Source: Cephalothrix simula (Eukaryota > Nemertea > Palaeonemertea > Archinemertea > Cephalotrichidae). Taken from it: a DNA stretch of 17,391 nucleotides. Position 1 is the first letter of the stretch, and the number at the start of each line of letters is the position of its first letter. Below are positions 8,619 to 17,391 of this stretch, one piece after another. The stretch covers positions 1 through 17,391 of the forward strand of contig JAXIUW010246949.1 in assembly GCA_035591015.1 (NCBI GenBank). Direction: 5' to 3'. The notes beneath the pieces were generated by a model. That model did not search any database and was not told the origin of the DNA. It saw only the letters and a program-made list of their open reading frames with translations. A program made the translations under genes and the position numbers.

Positions 8619-8672
8619 AGCTATGATATTGAGGGCTCAATATTTAGCTATGATATTGAGGGCTCAATATTT
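8619..8672. repeat. Two tandem 27-bp units, each a perfect hairpin
   Basis: The unit AGCTATGATATTGAGGGCTC plus AATATTT occurs at 8619-8645 and 8646-8672 without mismatch. Each unit contains ATATTGAG-GG-CTCAATAT, a perfect 8-bp inverted repeat with a 2-nt loop. The duplication is recent, as the copies are identical. Confidence 0.9.
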
Positions 8673-8703
8673 TTCATATTAAATTTTTCACCAGATCGTA
8701 TAA

Positions 8704-8956
8704 TGACGTCATAATCAATTTTGAGCCGTAGTTTTTTACCACATTTACTATATATATGAACCATATTTAGTTGTACAGCTAAGTTGTTTCTCACAAACGA
8801 TTTTATCCATTTCTTGGGCCAAAAAAATTGAAGGTTTCAAATAAAGTGGAAAAGCCTTTGGCACGGTCTCTATCTCATTTCTGATGGGTTTTAAAGCCAA
8901 AAAAGGTGCGACCCTTTTTACCATTAGGACATCACATAATAAAAATTATGACGTCA
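8704..8956. mobile_element. MITE-like segment with 12-bp terminal inverted repeats
   Basis: TGACGTCATAAT (8704-8715) and ATTATGACGTCA (8945-8956) are perfect inverted copies bounding 253 bases with no coding capacity. Each end contains the self-complementary TGACGTCA, which is also the full CRE site for CREB/ATF factors. No clean target duplication is visible. The same 12-mer recurs at 16855-16866, which argues for a dispersed family rather than chance, but whether the two ends bound one mobile unit is unproven. Confidence 0.4.
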
Positions 8957-8957
8957 C

Positions 8958-9013
8958 AAATATACTTAAATACGACTATTATCACCATAGGGCCTTGCCC
9001 GAATAGGGTTAAT
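8958..9013 (-). repeat. Dispersed repeat, copy 2 (inverted relative to copy 1)
   Basis: On the minus strand this begins CCTATTCGGGCAAGGCCCT and, 45 bases on, reads TATTTGTGAC, matching 4227-4283 in order and spacing. It abuts the right end of the MITE-like segment and may be part of the same larger repeat. Confidence 0.45.
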
Positions 9014-9934
9014 TGAATTATAAAATTACATCGTTATACATCTAAATTTTTACAATACATGTATTTTCAAAATCAATTTTTATGTATCCATCCCTTATTA
9101 AAACGCCTCGAGTTATTTTTTGTGGAAGGTGATGAATATTGGTGTTTTTAGTGATCTATTTTCATAAACAAAAATAAAAGGCTTAATATAATGGTTTCTT
9201 TCACATGTATCATATATCATATTTAATGCAAATATCTGACGAATAATCCATTAGTTAAATCAATTAAAATTACAAAATAAAACACAGTTTTCAGTTATTT
9301 ACAATGAAATCATATGGCAATATTTTTGTTTACATGTATATTCAGTTCATTGAAATAAATATACACAAAATAATGGATGGAAAAATTTGAAGGATTGCAA
9401 CAATTACCTAGATAAGATACCCAAATTAAGATATACTAACACTTTTTTACCGTTACCGTTTGGATAGGTAATAATGGTCTACCCTTCTGATTTCAACCGA
9501 TACCGTCCCGATATTTATCCAAAAGCTAGAACGATTAAGAATGGTTTCAATACACGTTTAAGTTAGTGTATTCCAATAAACATTACCAGGTTACTTCACC
9601 TCAGCTCAGCCCGGCTTCACTAACGTTTAAGAATAATTTTAATCGCTCTGGAAAGAATATTAATATACAAATTTTACATTTTCTGAGCCAGCCTGGACCG
9701 ATTAAGTGTTATGGCCCGACATGACGGAAGACCGTTGGTCTCGCACATCTGAGAAGGGAGGGGGGTGAACAACGGTCTTTAAAAAAGACTAGTTTTAAGT
9801 ATAAGTATAGGTAATTTAGAAAGTTAATAATGCATATTATTGCCGATTAGTGGCACAATATTTAAGTATAAGACAGTCACAAAATAAAAAGTTCAATTTT
9901 TGTTAACCGTTTTGAACTTATCTTTTGTGCTTAT
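9014..9934. other. AT-rich non-coding stretch, no gene recognised
   Basis: No frame of note. One inverted repeat is present: AAGACCGTTG (9728-9737) and CAACGGTCTT (9770-9779), a perfect 10-bp stem with a 32-nt loop that contains a G-rich run. ACATGTA occurs near 9057, 9203 and 9333. Confidence 0.6.
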
Positions 9935-10144
9935 CTATATCGTTCTATGCCATTGCGACTGATCTAAACCAATATTATACATTTTGAGAAGAACGGAAAA
10001 CTGTTTCCCTTTGCTTCTGGAAATTGTAGTAAAGGGTTTCATGTTGTGTCCTAGACTGGAAACCTGCTCTTGGATTGCTTGGAGGCCCATAATAGACTGG
10101 AAATCTGACCTCTTTTCCATATCGTCAGTACCGACCGTGGACAT
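9935..10144 (-). CDS. Unassigned 69-codon frame
   Basis: An ATG-started frame reads MSTVGTDDMEKRSDFQ and continues QAIQEQVSSLGHN, a mildly helical, hydrophilic sequence that looks more protein-like than its neighbours and could be a short coiled-coil piece of a retroelement ORF1 or of a host exon. I do not recognise a family and see no partner domain, splice site or second exon. It may be chance. Confidence 0.2.
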   Translation of the reverse strand: MSTVGTDDMEKRSDFQSIMGLQAIQEQVSSLGHNMKPFTTISRSKGKQFSVLLKMYNIGLDQSQWHRTI

Positions 10145-10540
10145 CCGATCGTTTAAACTGTGACAACCTTAAACCTGTCCTGTCCTAATTTCTCAATCCG
10201 ATAGCGGAAATTAAGCGGGTGTCCAGTCTAGTCGTTTCCAAAAGCAATTTGAATTGAGATCCCCCTTCTTACTGGCGTCATTTTCTGGCGGGCCATAATT
10301 AAATTTGTCAAAAATGTGGGCCAAAACGTGATGTATGGTAAAACATCTTAATCTTAAATTTTTGTTCTCGTGGGTTGAACTCAAAGGGAATTTCAGATGA
10401 CCACTGTCACTTCGTCTTTCTTATCCTTGCAACTTAAATGGATTTTCTACCCATGTGGTTCTACATTTGATCAGCTAAGATCAGCATAATATCATTTTGA
10501 TTGATATTAAGTATCCTCTTAATGTTCTTTATCATTAATG
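10145..10540. other. Non-coding stretch before the splice-like site
   Basis: No gene is seen. The final 40 bases become pyrimidine-rich, and TCATTAATG (about 10532-10540) could serve as a branch point for the acceptor at 10560. Confidence 0.5.
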
Positions 10541-10566
10541 CCTTTTTTCCTTCTTTTCAGGTAAGT
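10541..10566 (+). promoter_or_regulatory. Candidate recursive splice (ratchet) site
   Basis: Eighteen uninterrupted pyrimidines (10541-10558) run into CAG|GTAAGT, with the cut between 10560 and 10561. A strong 3' splice site is fused directly to a perfect 5' splice-site consensus, the known signature of zero-length recursive splice sites in long introns of flies and vertebrates. A possible branch point lies just upstream. A second donor, GTGAGT at 10607-10612, would define a 46-nt RS-exon (10561-10606). If real, a plus-strand gene spans this window with its exons outside it. Confidence 0.5.
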
Positions 10567-10612
10567 TGCTGAAACAGAATACGAAAATGTTTTGGTTAAT
10601 GTTTAAGTGAGT

Positions 10613-11657
10613 ACGAAAATGATGTTAATGTGCTAGTTGGTGAAGTTTTTTTCACATTTTATATTAATGCAAAGTAATGCATAGGTAATGGAAATGCCCC
10701 CATAGAGGCCGGGCAGGGTTAAGCTAACGTTAGGACAAAGGTCTCTTTATCCACATATTTATAAATGGAATGAAAACGAAACGAAAACAAAAAAATATAT
10801 ATTTGACCAGTTTTGGGCAGATCCACGATAGGTAGTGAAAGCCTTGTATGATGTGCAACTTTTCATACGCTTTCCGAAATTTATAGGGTAAACGGTTTTC
10901 CTTATATGAACCGTCTTAGGTGCTTTATCCGTATCCAATGTACTCTATTTGGTATGTGTATGACACTCTAGCCTCAACCTTTAAAAGAATCTAAATCCGT
11001 TTATGTAAGATTGGATTTAATTGAATTATTCATGAATTATCTACCTGATTGTGCATCTACCATATGAATTACCTTAGATAATGGCCTTCTATTATCATTA
11101 ACAATGATGTATTATCATTAAGCTAAGACTCCTACCTGTCGTAGGAAATATAAACTTACTTTATGCCATTCCAGCAATTCAGTTTTAGAGATGCGTATGA
11201 AATTCACTGACAAATAATGCAGTCATATCCTTTGAGAGGTGCAGATGGCATTTTAAATGAGTACAGCAACAGTTAATTGACTACATATCATACATTTTGC
11301 AATGTATGTCCAAATATCATGCATTATAAACAAGTAAATTACGGTAAAATCGGCTACAATTTGTGCAGTTTATACATAGACATAGTACATGTATTTTTTT
11401 CTGTAACATATCAGAGTTTTATTGGTGACCGCAAATGATGCTGAGGGTGCTGAGTTTTAACTTTATATATATGTTTTCGAATGCCTTAACATTTTAAACA
11501 TTAAAATGTCAAATCTGAGTGAAAAAACTACTTGCCATTTTTATACTAAACGATCCTAAACTTTTTTTTACACTTTCTTTTAAATAATTTGTATTATAAA
11601 GGTTTCGAGGCTATATTTGCTTTTTTTCTGAAGGATTGTATGTGGATGTAAGACTAA
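10613..11657. other. AT-rich non-coding stretch, no gene recognised
   Basis: No frame of note. ACATTTTAA (11489-11497) and TTAAAATGT (11501-11509) form a perfect 9-bp hairpin with a 3-nt loop. TATTATCATTAA repeats near 11087-11120. Confidence 0.6.
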
Positions 11658-11696
11658 GCTAATGCATCAACTTAATTATGCTAATGCATCAACTTA
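11658..11696. repeat. Short tandem repeat, 22-bp period
   Basis: GCTAATGCATCAACTTA is at 11658-11674 and again from 11680, separated by ATTAT. Two copies, identical over 17 bases. Confidence 0.8.
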
Positions 11697-13171
11697 TATT
11701 TTGACGTTCATTGCATCCCGATGTAAAAGGCCTAAGTGACCGCCGGGGTTAAGTGTCTTCATTTTGTATTCGTTACATGTAAGAGACCAGGTCGGGGGTA
11801 GGAATATGTTTCCTTGCCAAATATTATGTTTGATAGTGCAATAATCTCTTCTTATTAAAGCTCCTTTTTCTGTCAGATATGTATCCCAAAGCTTCTTGTT
11901 CTCAAACTTTTTTTGGTCAAAAATCGGCAAAATTGCTATCAATTATTCTTCTGGTCAGATTTATACCCTACCTTCAAAGAGAGTTTTTTGTTGGACGGTT
12001 CCCGAGTTCCACATTTATACTCATTTAAAGAATTTTGCCCAATTAGTACAGTATGCTGTTCTAGCAAAGAAATCTATAGGGAAATTAAGTAAAGCTTGAT
12101 GGTCGACCAAATGGATACCACCAGAAAAGTATTCTGGTGTACGACGGGGTGTTGGACCCTAAGGGGTTTCAAGTTCAGGACTAAGTAGCAAAAACAAAAC
12201 CTTATGAGGCAAACTTGAATACTAATGGTGAGAATTAAGATTTGATGGAAAGATGACTTTGATAATAGTAGTACACTTGTTTTCCTTTCAAAGTCCAAGT
12301 TTTGGCAGTCGACTACCAGTTTACCTAAGTTTGAAGTGATTTACCAGTGAAGACTCCTGATAGAGTATTTTATATTCTGATCAGACTTAGTTTTATTGAC
12401 TAGATAGTTCTTTGCTGAAGTCTCTTTCTCAGCTTTTTGAATGAGATTATTGAACACCGTAATCTGCACCTGCTTGGGGCTCTATCCTTTATCAAATTGA
12501 GTACTAAGTCCTCAACGAGTTCTATCACAATTCTTTCACAATAAAAATGGTTTACATCTTAAATTACCCATCAAAATTGAACGATGACAGACCTGTGTAG
12601 TCTTTCACATGACTGCAATCTTTGACGTGTTCAATTTAAACAGACATTTGACTAATTCCGTTAATTCACATAAGTGGCAATCTACCGAAGGTGCTTATGG
12701 TGGACTTAACTCTAGATTAAGGAATGCCAAGTCCCGTAACACCGGGTGTTGAGAGGTTAGTTTGACCAAGACGGCGATGATTCATTTGCAGTTAAGGTAC
12801 AAAAAAATCTTTCCAAACAATGTTGCTCTTACCAGTCATTTAAAAACGCCCTAAAGTGCTTTGAAACTTTAAACACGCGCACTTTGGCGCCTTCAGGAGC
12901 ATGCTGTTATGTTATATACATAGCTTTGATATACAGTTTAATGTTTAGGAACCATCTCAAAAATTCGACAGTTATTTATATCCCAGTAACCGACTGATAT
13001 GGGGAAGGGGGTTGAGCCCCAGACGGATAGAAAATGGAACTGTTGATTTTGGAATGATATAAACGCGTTTTCTTTTGCGTAAAATGCGCTTTCCGGTGTG
13101 AATGCACTCACTATATCTAGTCTTTAACGTCCCCCTTATAATGCAAATTGTATACAGACTTTTTAGGGACA
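11697..13171. other. Stretch with overlapping weak frames, no gene recognised
   Basis: Around 11838-12099 the plus strand is open for about 87 codons (text such as YVSQSFLFSNFFWSKIGK) without an ATG, and the minus strand is open over 11694-11942. A fair acceptor-like tract, CTCCTTTTTCTGTCAG, ends at 11876. The two strands cannot both be right and I recognise neither product. CACCAGAA/TTCTGGTG (12119-12126 and 12132-12139) form a perfect 8-bp hairpin with a 5-nt loop. Nothing else is seen up to the SINE. Confidence 0.45.
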
Positions 13172-13452
13172 TACTATCTACCACTTCCAGTTCTAATTGG
13201 CTTATTTTCAGGAGGGAATAGACTCAACGGTCCGCTTTTCCCTTACTTAACCGTTCAAAGCTCCTGGGAAACCGCCTCTCGGCTACTCTTATCGGTAAGT
13301 CCCCAGGGATCTTTAACGTGCGAGCCCACGCCCTACACGGCCCGCCTTTGATAAAGCAGTCGGCTGTGTCTTTGCACCGGGCGACGCCGGGTATCGAACC
13401 TGGATCACTCATGTGACAGCCAGCGAGCTTACCGTCTGCATCACCGGCTACC
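13172..13452 (-). mobile_element. tRNA-derived SINE
   Basis: On the minus strand the 5' part (about 13385-13452) looks like a decayed tRNA with the RNA polymerase III internal promoter: A box TGATGCAGACGG (13432-13443, 11 of 12 positions of TRGYNNARNNGG) and B box GGTTCGATACC (13390-13400), 31 bp apart. Between them CTGTCAC stands where an anticodon loop should, with GTC (Asp) as the implied anticodon, but the anticodon stem does not pair and the acceptor stem is missing. A non-tRNA body follows, with GGGCTCGCACGTTAAAGATC, then an AT-richer tail. The 3' limit is approximate. The minus-strand frame 13224-13412 is only a translation of this element. Confidence 0.75.
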
Positions 13453-13455
13453 TTT

Positions 13456-14006
13456 CCTATCTAAATGTACATGCCGGACACTGAACACCGGGGGATACGG
13501 TAAACAGTTCCAAAGGTAACTCATGATATTATTGACGGAGGCGCTCTCAATTCAAACTTGAAGCAAGATTGCTTGCTAGAGTTTCATCAATTTAAATAAG
13601 CTTACCAAAGGTCTCGTTCGTACGTGTAGAAAAATCGACAGTTGCAACTCTGGAATTCTGACGGATGGGGAGGAGGGGTTCCAGGCTATCTGTCGGTTAC
13701 TCGGATAGAAATAACTGTAAATTGATCAGTATTTAAATTCTTGAGTTCTTCAGAGGTGACTCGTGGTTGCCTGTCAAAGTTTAAATGATAATCCAGAGAC
13801 AAAATATGAATTTCCGTCATTTGATTTGTTGATTCTAGCTATTTGATGTCTAACTTGAACGGATCAAAATTCCCCTCCACAGCTGACCCCAAACGATGAC
13901 CGGCCATATGGATTGAGATTTTTTTAAAGTATGTATAAGGTAATGGGGTTGTAGGTTTTGACGAGGAAAAACGAAAATGAAAAGAACCATTGTACGCAGC
14001 GTCACC
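13456..14006. other. Non-coding stretch, no gene recognised
   Basis: Nothing recognised. A minus-strand frame at 13839-14024 has no family resemblance and no support. Confidence 0.5.
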
Positions 14007-14036
14007 CATGAAGTTAAGACTCATGAAGTTAAGACT
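14007..14036. repeat. Tandem duplication, 15-bp unit, two copies
   Basis: CATGAAGTTAAGACT is present twice head to tail without mismatch (14007-14021 and 14022-14036). The length is a multiple of three and lies in the ATG-started frame 13977-14192, where it gives HEVKT twice, but that 71-codon frame has no recognised domain and is not annotated as a gene. Confidence 0.85.
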
Positions 14037-14128
14037 ATTTCAGTTTTTCTTGCTACAAAAAACATGAAACCTACATGTTGCTTACATCCGGTACTAGCAA
14101 ATGTGGCTACAAACTATGGATCTAGGAA

Positions 14129-14535
14129 TTTTCGGCCACAGATATTTGGGCCAATTTCTAATGTCCAAATACCCCTAAAAGTGAAACAATAGTGATTATT
14201 TAAAATCGCTGGCATCAAAGTTCCGAAAAATCACAAAGATGTCCAACTACATGTACCCTTAAAAGTATGAAATGAACAATAGTGATTTCTTATCAATTGC
14301 CGTTCACTAGAGCTTTCGAACTATGACTCAGCTGGACTCAGTAACTGATTTCGTACCTTCTGTTTTTTTTCTACTTTTCACCTTTGGAAAAATAAGATTT
14401 CAAAAAATGGCCGAAATGTAAAATGGCCCAAAAGGGCCGTGGCCTGAATGGCCTATGGCCGAAAAGTTTTGTGACCGAGTTAGTTTTGACCCCAATATCC
14501 GTGGCCGATATTTGGGCCAATATCCGGATCCCTAA
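14129..14535 (+). repeat. Dispersed motif pair and GGCC-rich patch
   Basis: GATATTTGGGCCAAT occurs at 14141-14155 and 14507-14521, each preceded by GGCC and followed within about 25 bases by CC(C)CTAAA, so two diverged copies of one repeat flank this segment. Between them, 14409-14460 holds six GGCC tetramers in 52 bases (starting 14409, 14425, 14435, 14441, 14450 and 14457) in phrases such as ATGGCCGAAA and ATGGCCCAAA. The patch looks like a low-complexity expansion. Confidence 0.6.
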
Positions 14536-16327
14536 ACAATAATTAGAATACTTCGTAGAAGTTCACCCAGCAGACATTTTAGGCGTTTCGTTTACTGCCC
14601 TGAGGGATAGTGATAAAGGAGACGTACAAAATGGAAAATTACGTCTAGAGATTGTTTGAGAATTGATGAATCATGCACACGAGTACATCTTATGCACTTT
14701 GATAGTATCTTTGGATCATTCAATGGTGGTAATTGTCTTTGAGTCGCAAGAAATTTCACCTTCATTAGATAGAAGAATTAGCTTTCTTGAGATAAAAAAG
14801 AAATGGATTAAAATAAATGTCCCTAATACTCTTTGTATTTCTGTCACACTGATTAATATACATGTGTACATCAAATCAGATAATAAATTGACACTTACAT
14901 CAGCACTTTTGTGAATTGAATTAACCTTTATGTTTATGAAGACTTGTTCTAAATGTAATGCGTCATATAATTAGGGGCATAAAAACTCCTATAGCTAGTG
15001 CTAGCTAGACTTAGAGGCCGATAGAAAGCCTGACACTTTCTGACAGTTTTCTCTGGCTGATGCTTGGCCATTTTGACAAAACTCTAAAACCTGTCCAGCC
15101 ATAAGTTTGCATTATGTTCGTCGCCATCATGTACTTGTCTGGCTTAAGTCCGGAAGCATTTTTGATTTTAAACGCCTTATATTTTTATATTTTGTTGGCC
15201 CATATCACTATACTTCTGTGTTATCACACACAGTCTTGGATGGTTCTGATTAATGAATCATGTCACATTTTTAACATTGGGTTTGGCTCATCATCCCAAT
15301 AGTGTCAGTGTCATTGTCTGTCTTCTAAAATTCAATGATAGAAATCCAAAAAATAAGCCTGAAGCTAGCATTAGGTTTAACACCGATCTTCGTGGCAGTC
15401 CAACGATTTGAAGACACCTTGTTGTAATATTTAGCGATGTTGTTTGAATGGAATTACAATTCGATCTGTCCGACTCTGATCTCGTCCGCTTTATATAGGT
15501 ACGATCCGCCTACGCACATTCTACATATGTATTTTAAGTAACTTGTTTGGCAGTTTTGATACCTCATGTAATTTGATTGATTGTATCTTTCATTAGCTAG
15601 TGGTGACATCTAGGTCGCAATTTCTAATGAGGAAACCGACTTCATAATATCATGACATTTCGCCATAAATGACATTATCTGATTCAGATCGAGGCTGGCC
15701 AATGGCCAGTTAGTATTTACTGTTACATAACTAGAAAGTATTTTGCAACATCAGTTGGCTCCAATCTTTAATTGCTGTTTCAATGAAGAATATTTTTTTT
15801 AGCCATCACAATGGTCCGGGGCCGCCTCGAAATTTCATACTTTGAGATACATGAAAGATCTTCACCACACCCCCTTCCAATAAATAAAAAATATGGTAAT
15901 TTCAGTTTCATATGATCCGAACGAAACTCTCGAGAAGGTCTCTCCATCTGGAGATTTCCGGAGACTGCCAAAAATATCAAAAATTCATAACACCGATTAC
16001 TGAAATTTCAAAGAAACGGGGTAAAATGCCACTACCAAATGCATTAAGCTATTAAAATTTTATGACAAAGGAAAGGAAAAACTCCTTAAGAGGATAGGGC
16101 AAAATACACAAATCCTTTGAAATCGGGTCATCGTCACCGCGTTTAACAAGCTCGTTTTAACCGAACATCCCCCGATACTACGATAATCTCCAGTGTGATT
16201 ATAGCTTATAACCATCAAAGAACTATCTTTACCGTGTTTTTCAGTAAAAAACCTTTGATCGATGACGGTCTTTCAATAATGAAGCACACAGTAAACACAT
16301 CTTATCGAATAAAATGAAAAACATATA
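14536..16327. other. AT-rich non-coding stretch, no gene recognised
   Basis: Frames at 14666-14914 (82 codons from ATG) and 15114-15302 have no recognised features. Small palindromes: TAGCTAG-TG-CTAGCTA (14992-15007) and CTGGCCA-A-TGGCCAG (15695-15709). Confidence 0.5.
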
Positions 16328-16510
16328 ATGGCTTTTATTTTCATTGTGTTATTTTTCCGATTTTTAAATGTGATTTATACATGTAACTGTTACTCTCGTG
16401 GCGACGGTTTAAGAAAACTTCCCGTTACTTGGGAGGGATCTTTTGCTTGGGTCCACTACGCAGAATTTGGAAGAAACCAACTAGGAACTATTTGTAGAAG
16501 TTATAGATAA
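16328..16510 (+). CDS. Possible small secreted peptide or first exon, 60 codons
   Basis: The frame opens at ATG (G at +4, weak upstream context) and begins MAFIFIVLFFRFLNVIYT, a hydrophobic stretch of about 17 residues that could be a signal peptide, though Arg11 interrupts its core. The remainder, CNCYSRGDGLRKLPVTW and on to GTICRSYR, is polar and aromatic with three Cys in total. The stop TAA overlaps AAGGTAATA, a modest splice-donor look-alike at 16510-16512, so it might also be the first exon of a longer gene read through a different junction. No family is recognised and no polyadenylation signal is evident nearby. Confidence 0.3.
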   Translation: MAFIFIVLFFRFLNVIYTCNCYSRGDGLRKLPVTWEGSFAWVHYAEFGRNQLGTICRSYR

Positions 16511-16555
16511 GGTAATAGGCTTTGAAATTATTAGGCACAGAGGTGCTGTTTTTCT

Positions 16556-16586
16556 CATGACCTCATAGTTCAAAATGGCGGCCAAA
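16556..16586 (+). repeat. 31-bp dispersed repeat, copy A
   Basis: Starts CATGACCTCATAG and ends AATGGCGGCCAAA. It matches 16853-16883 at 27 of 31 positions in the same orientation; the CRE-like core is TGACCTCA here. Confidence 0.75.
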
Positions 16587-16852
16587 ATTGATATTTTAGT
16601 AAACTCAATGGGTTTTATTTAACATACCGTGATGAGTTTTAGTTTTGGGATGGGAATGTCAGTAACATACATCTTTGAGGCCATCTCCTGGCTCAAGCCT
16701 AAAGCCGCGATACTCCAGAGTCCAGTAGCTTCAATGAGTCTACTGTTCTCGAACTTAAAATTTTCGATCGTGAGCTGGGTGCGCTACAATCTGACTCTGA
16801 GCTAAGTTCCCGAAATTCAAGTAGAACATTAGCCTTTTGATTGGAAAAACCC

Positions 16853-16883
16853 CATGACGTCATAATCCAAAATAGCGGCCAAA
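16853..16883 (+). repeat. 31-bp dispersed repeat, copy B, with full CRE palindrome
   Basis: Starts CATGACGTCATAAT and ends AATAGCGGCCAAA. TGACGTCATAAT at 16855-16866 is identical to the 12-bp ends of the MITE-like segment at 8704-8956. Confidence 0.75.
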
Positions 16884-17391
16884 TTTATACGAATTAGCAA
16901 TATTATCCACTTATCCACCCCACTACACTTAATCAGTTCATGCGCTTGGAGGATCCTTATCTGCATCTCTTGATGTCACTCCCTCATTTTTTTAATTCTG
17001 AATTGTATCATATGTTTTTGTCATTGCAAATTCAGATATCGTCTTCCAGATTTGCAATATCTACCTTTAGTGTTTCTGGTTAGCAATAACCTGTAAAATG
17101 AATATCATCTTTTTAGTGGCAGAAGGATGCTAGAATAAATATGGTTATAAATTTGCTAACCACATCACGTCTTGATATTTGTAAGACGTTGTTCCATATC
17201 CTGATTTCTATCCTTGTTTGCTATACAGGCCAAAACATCCTACGATCAAGATTTGGTGTTTTATCAATACGTTAAGATTAATTACTTATTTCTGCTTATT
17301 ACATTACGGGTTTTGATCTGTACAAGTCATCGTATTACAAAAGTTAGTTGTTGAGGGGTGATACAACAATTTGATAACCACCCGGAGGGAG

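Larger units (their letters stand above)
16511..17391. other. Non-coding stretch with a repeated TGACGTCA-type motif
   Basis: No gene is seen. A 31-bp repeat pair is annotated separately. TTTGCTATACAG|G at about 17218-17230 resembles a splice acceptor but has a poor pyrimidine tract. Confidence 0.5.

Noticed and set aside
11694-12099. Overlapping open frames on both strands as a host exon
   Set aside because: The plus frame has no ATG, the two strands conflict, and neither product is recognised; the acceptor-like site at 11876 alone is not enough.
13385-13452. A functional tRNA-Asp gene on the minus strand
   Set aside because: The A and B boxes are good, but the acceptor and anticodon stems do not pair and a SINE body follows directly.
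13977-14192. 71-codon frame containing two HEVKT repeats
   Set aside because: The repeat comes from a 15-bp DNA duplication; the rest overlaps a dispersed repeat and has no domain.
14666-14914. 82-codon ATG-started plus-strand frame
   Set aside because: No signal sequence, domain, splice signal or recognised relative; its length is within chance for AT-rich DNA.

Overview
The window looks like AT-rich nuclear DNA of a marine invertebrate. It has no bacterial-style gene packing: outside one transposon relic no reading frame exceeds about 85 codons, and several of the longer open frames lack an ATG. It also carries a retroelement of the Mag-like branch of Ty3/gypsy elements, a tRNA-derived SINE and repeats built on TGACGTCATAAT. 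The heptamer ACATGTA occurs at least ten times by hand count, against about two expected. I have the impression that this is common in mollusc DNA, so a bivalve or related lophotrochozoan is a guess, not a demonstration.

Layout. 1-4200: unassigned AT-rich DNA with short hairpins, a 20-bp perfect palindrome and one weak minus-strand frame (1955-2182). 4227-4283: one copy of a dispersed repeat. About 4275-8430: a decayed LTR retrotransposon on the minus strand, about 4.15 kb, with short LTR remnants (about 90-100 bp) at both ends. It retains the full order gag, protease, reverse transcriptase, RNase H, integrase. 8619-9013: paired 27-bp hairpin repeats, a MITE-like segment bounded by 12-bp inverted repeats, and an inverted copy of the repeat at 4227. 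9014-13170: apparently non-coding, with a strong candidate recursive splice site at 10541-10566. About 13172-13452: a tRNA-derived SINE on the minus strand. 13456-16300: short repeats and a GGCC-rich patch. 16328-16510: a 60-codon plus-strand frame with a hydrophobic start that may encode a small secreted peptide or a first exon. 16511-17391: a 31-bp repeat pair, otherwise nothing recognised.

The retroelement is dead. It has many frameshifts and stops, a lost gag start codon and at least four internal deletions recognisable from the family's domain order: protease/RT, RNase H, integrase core and integrase C-terminus. The two LTRs differ at many positions, so the insertion is old. No intact host gene can be asserted. 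If the recursive splice site is real, part of the window is a long intron of a plus-strand gene whose exons lie outside.
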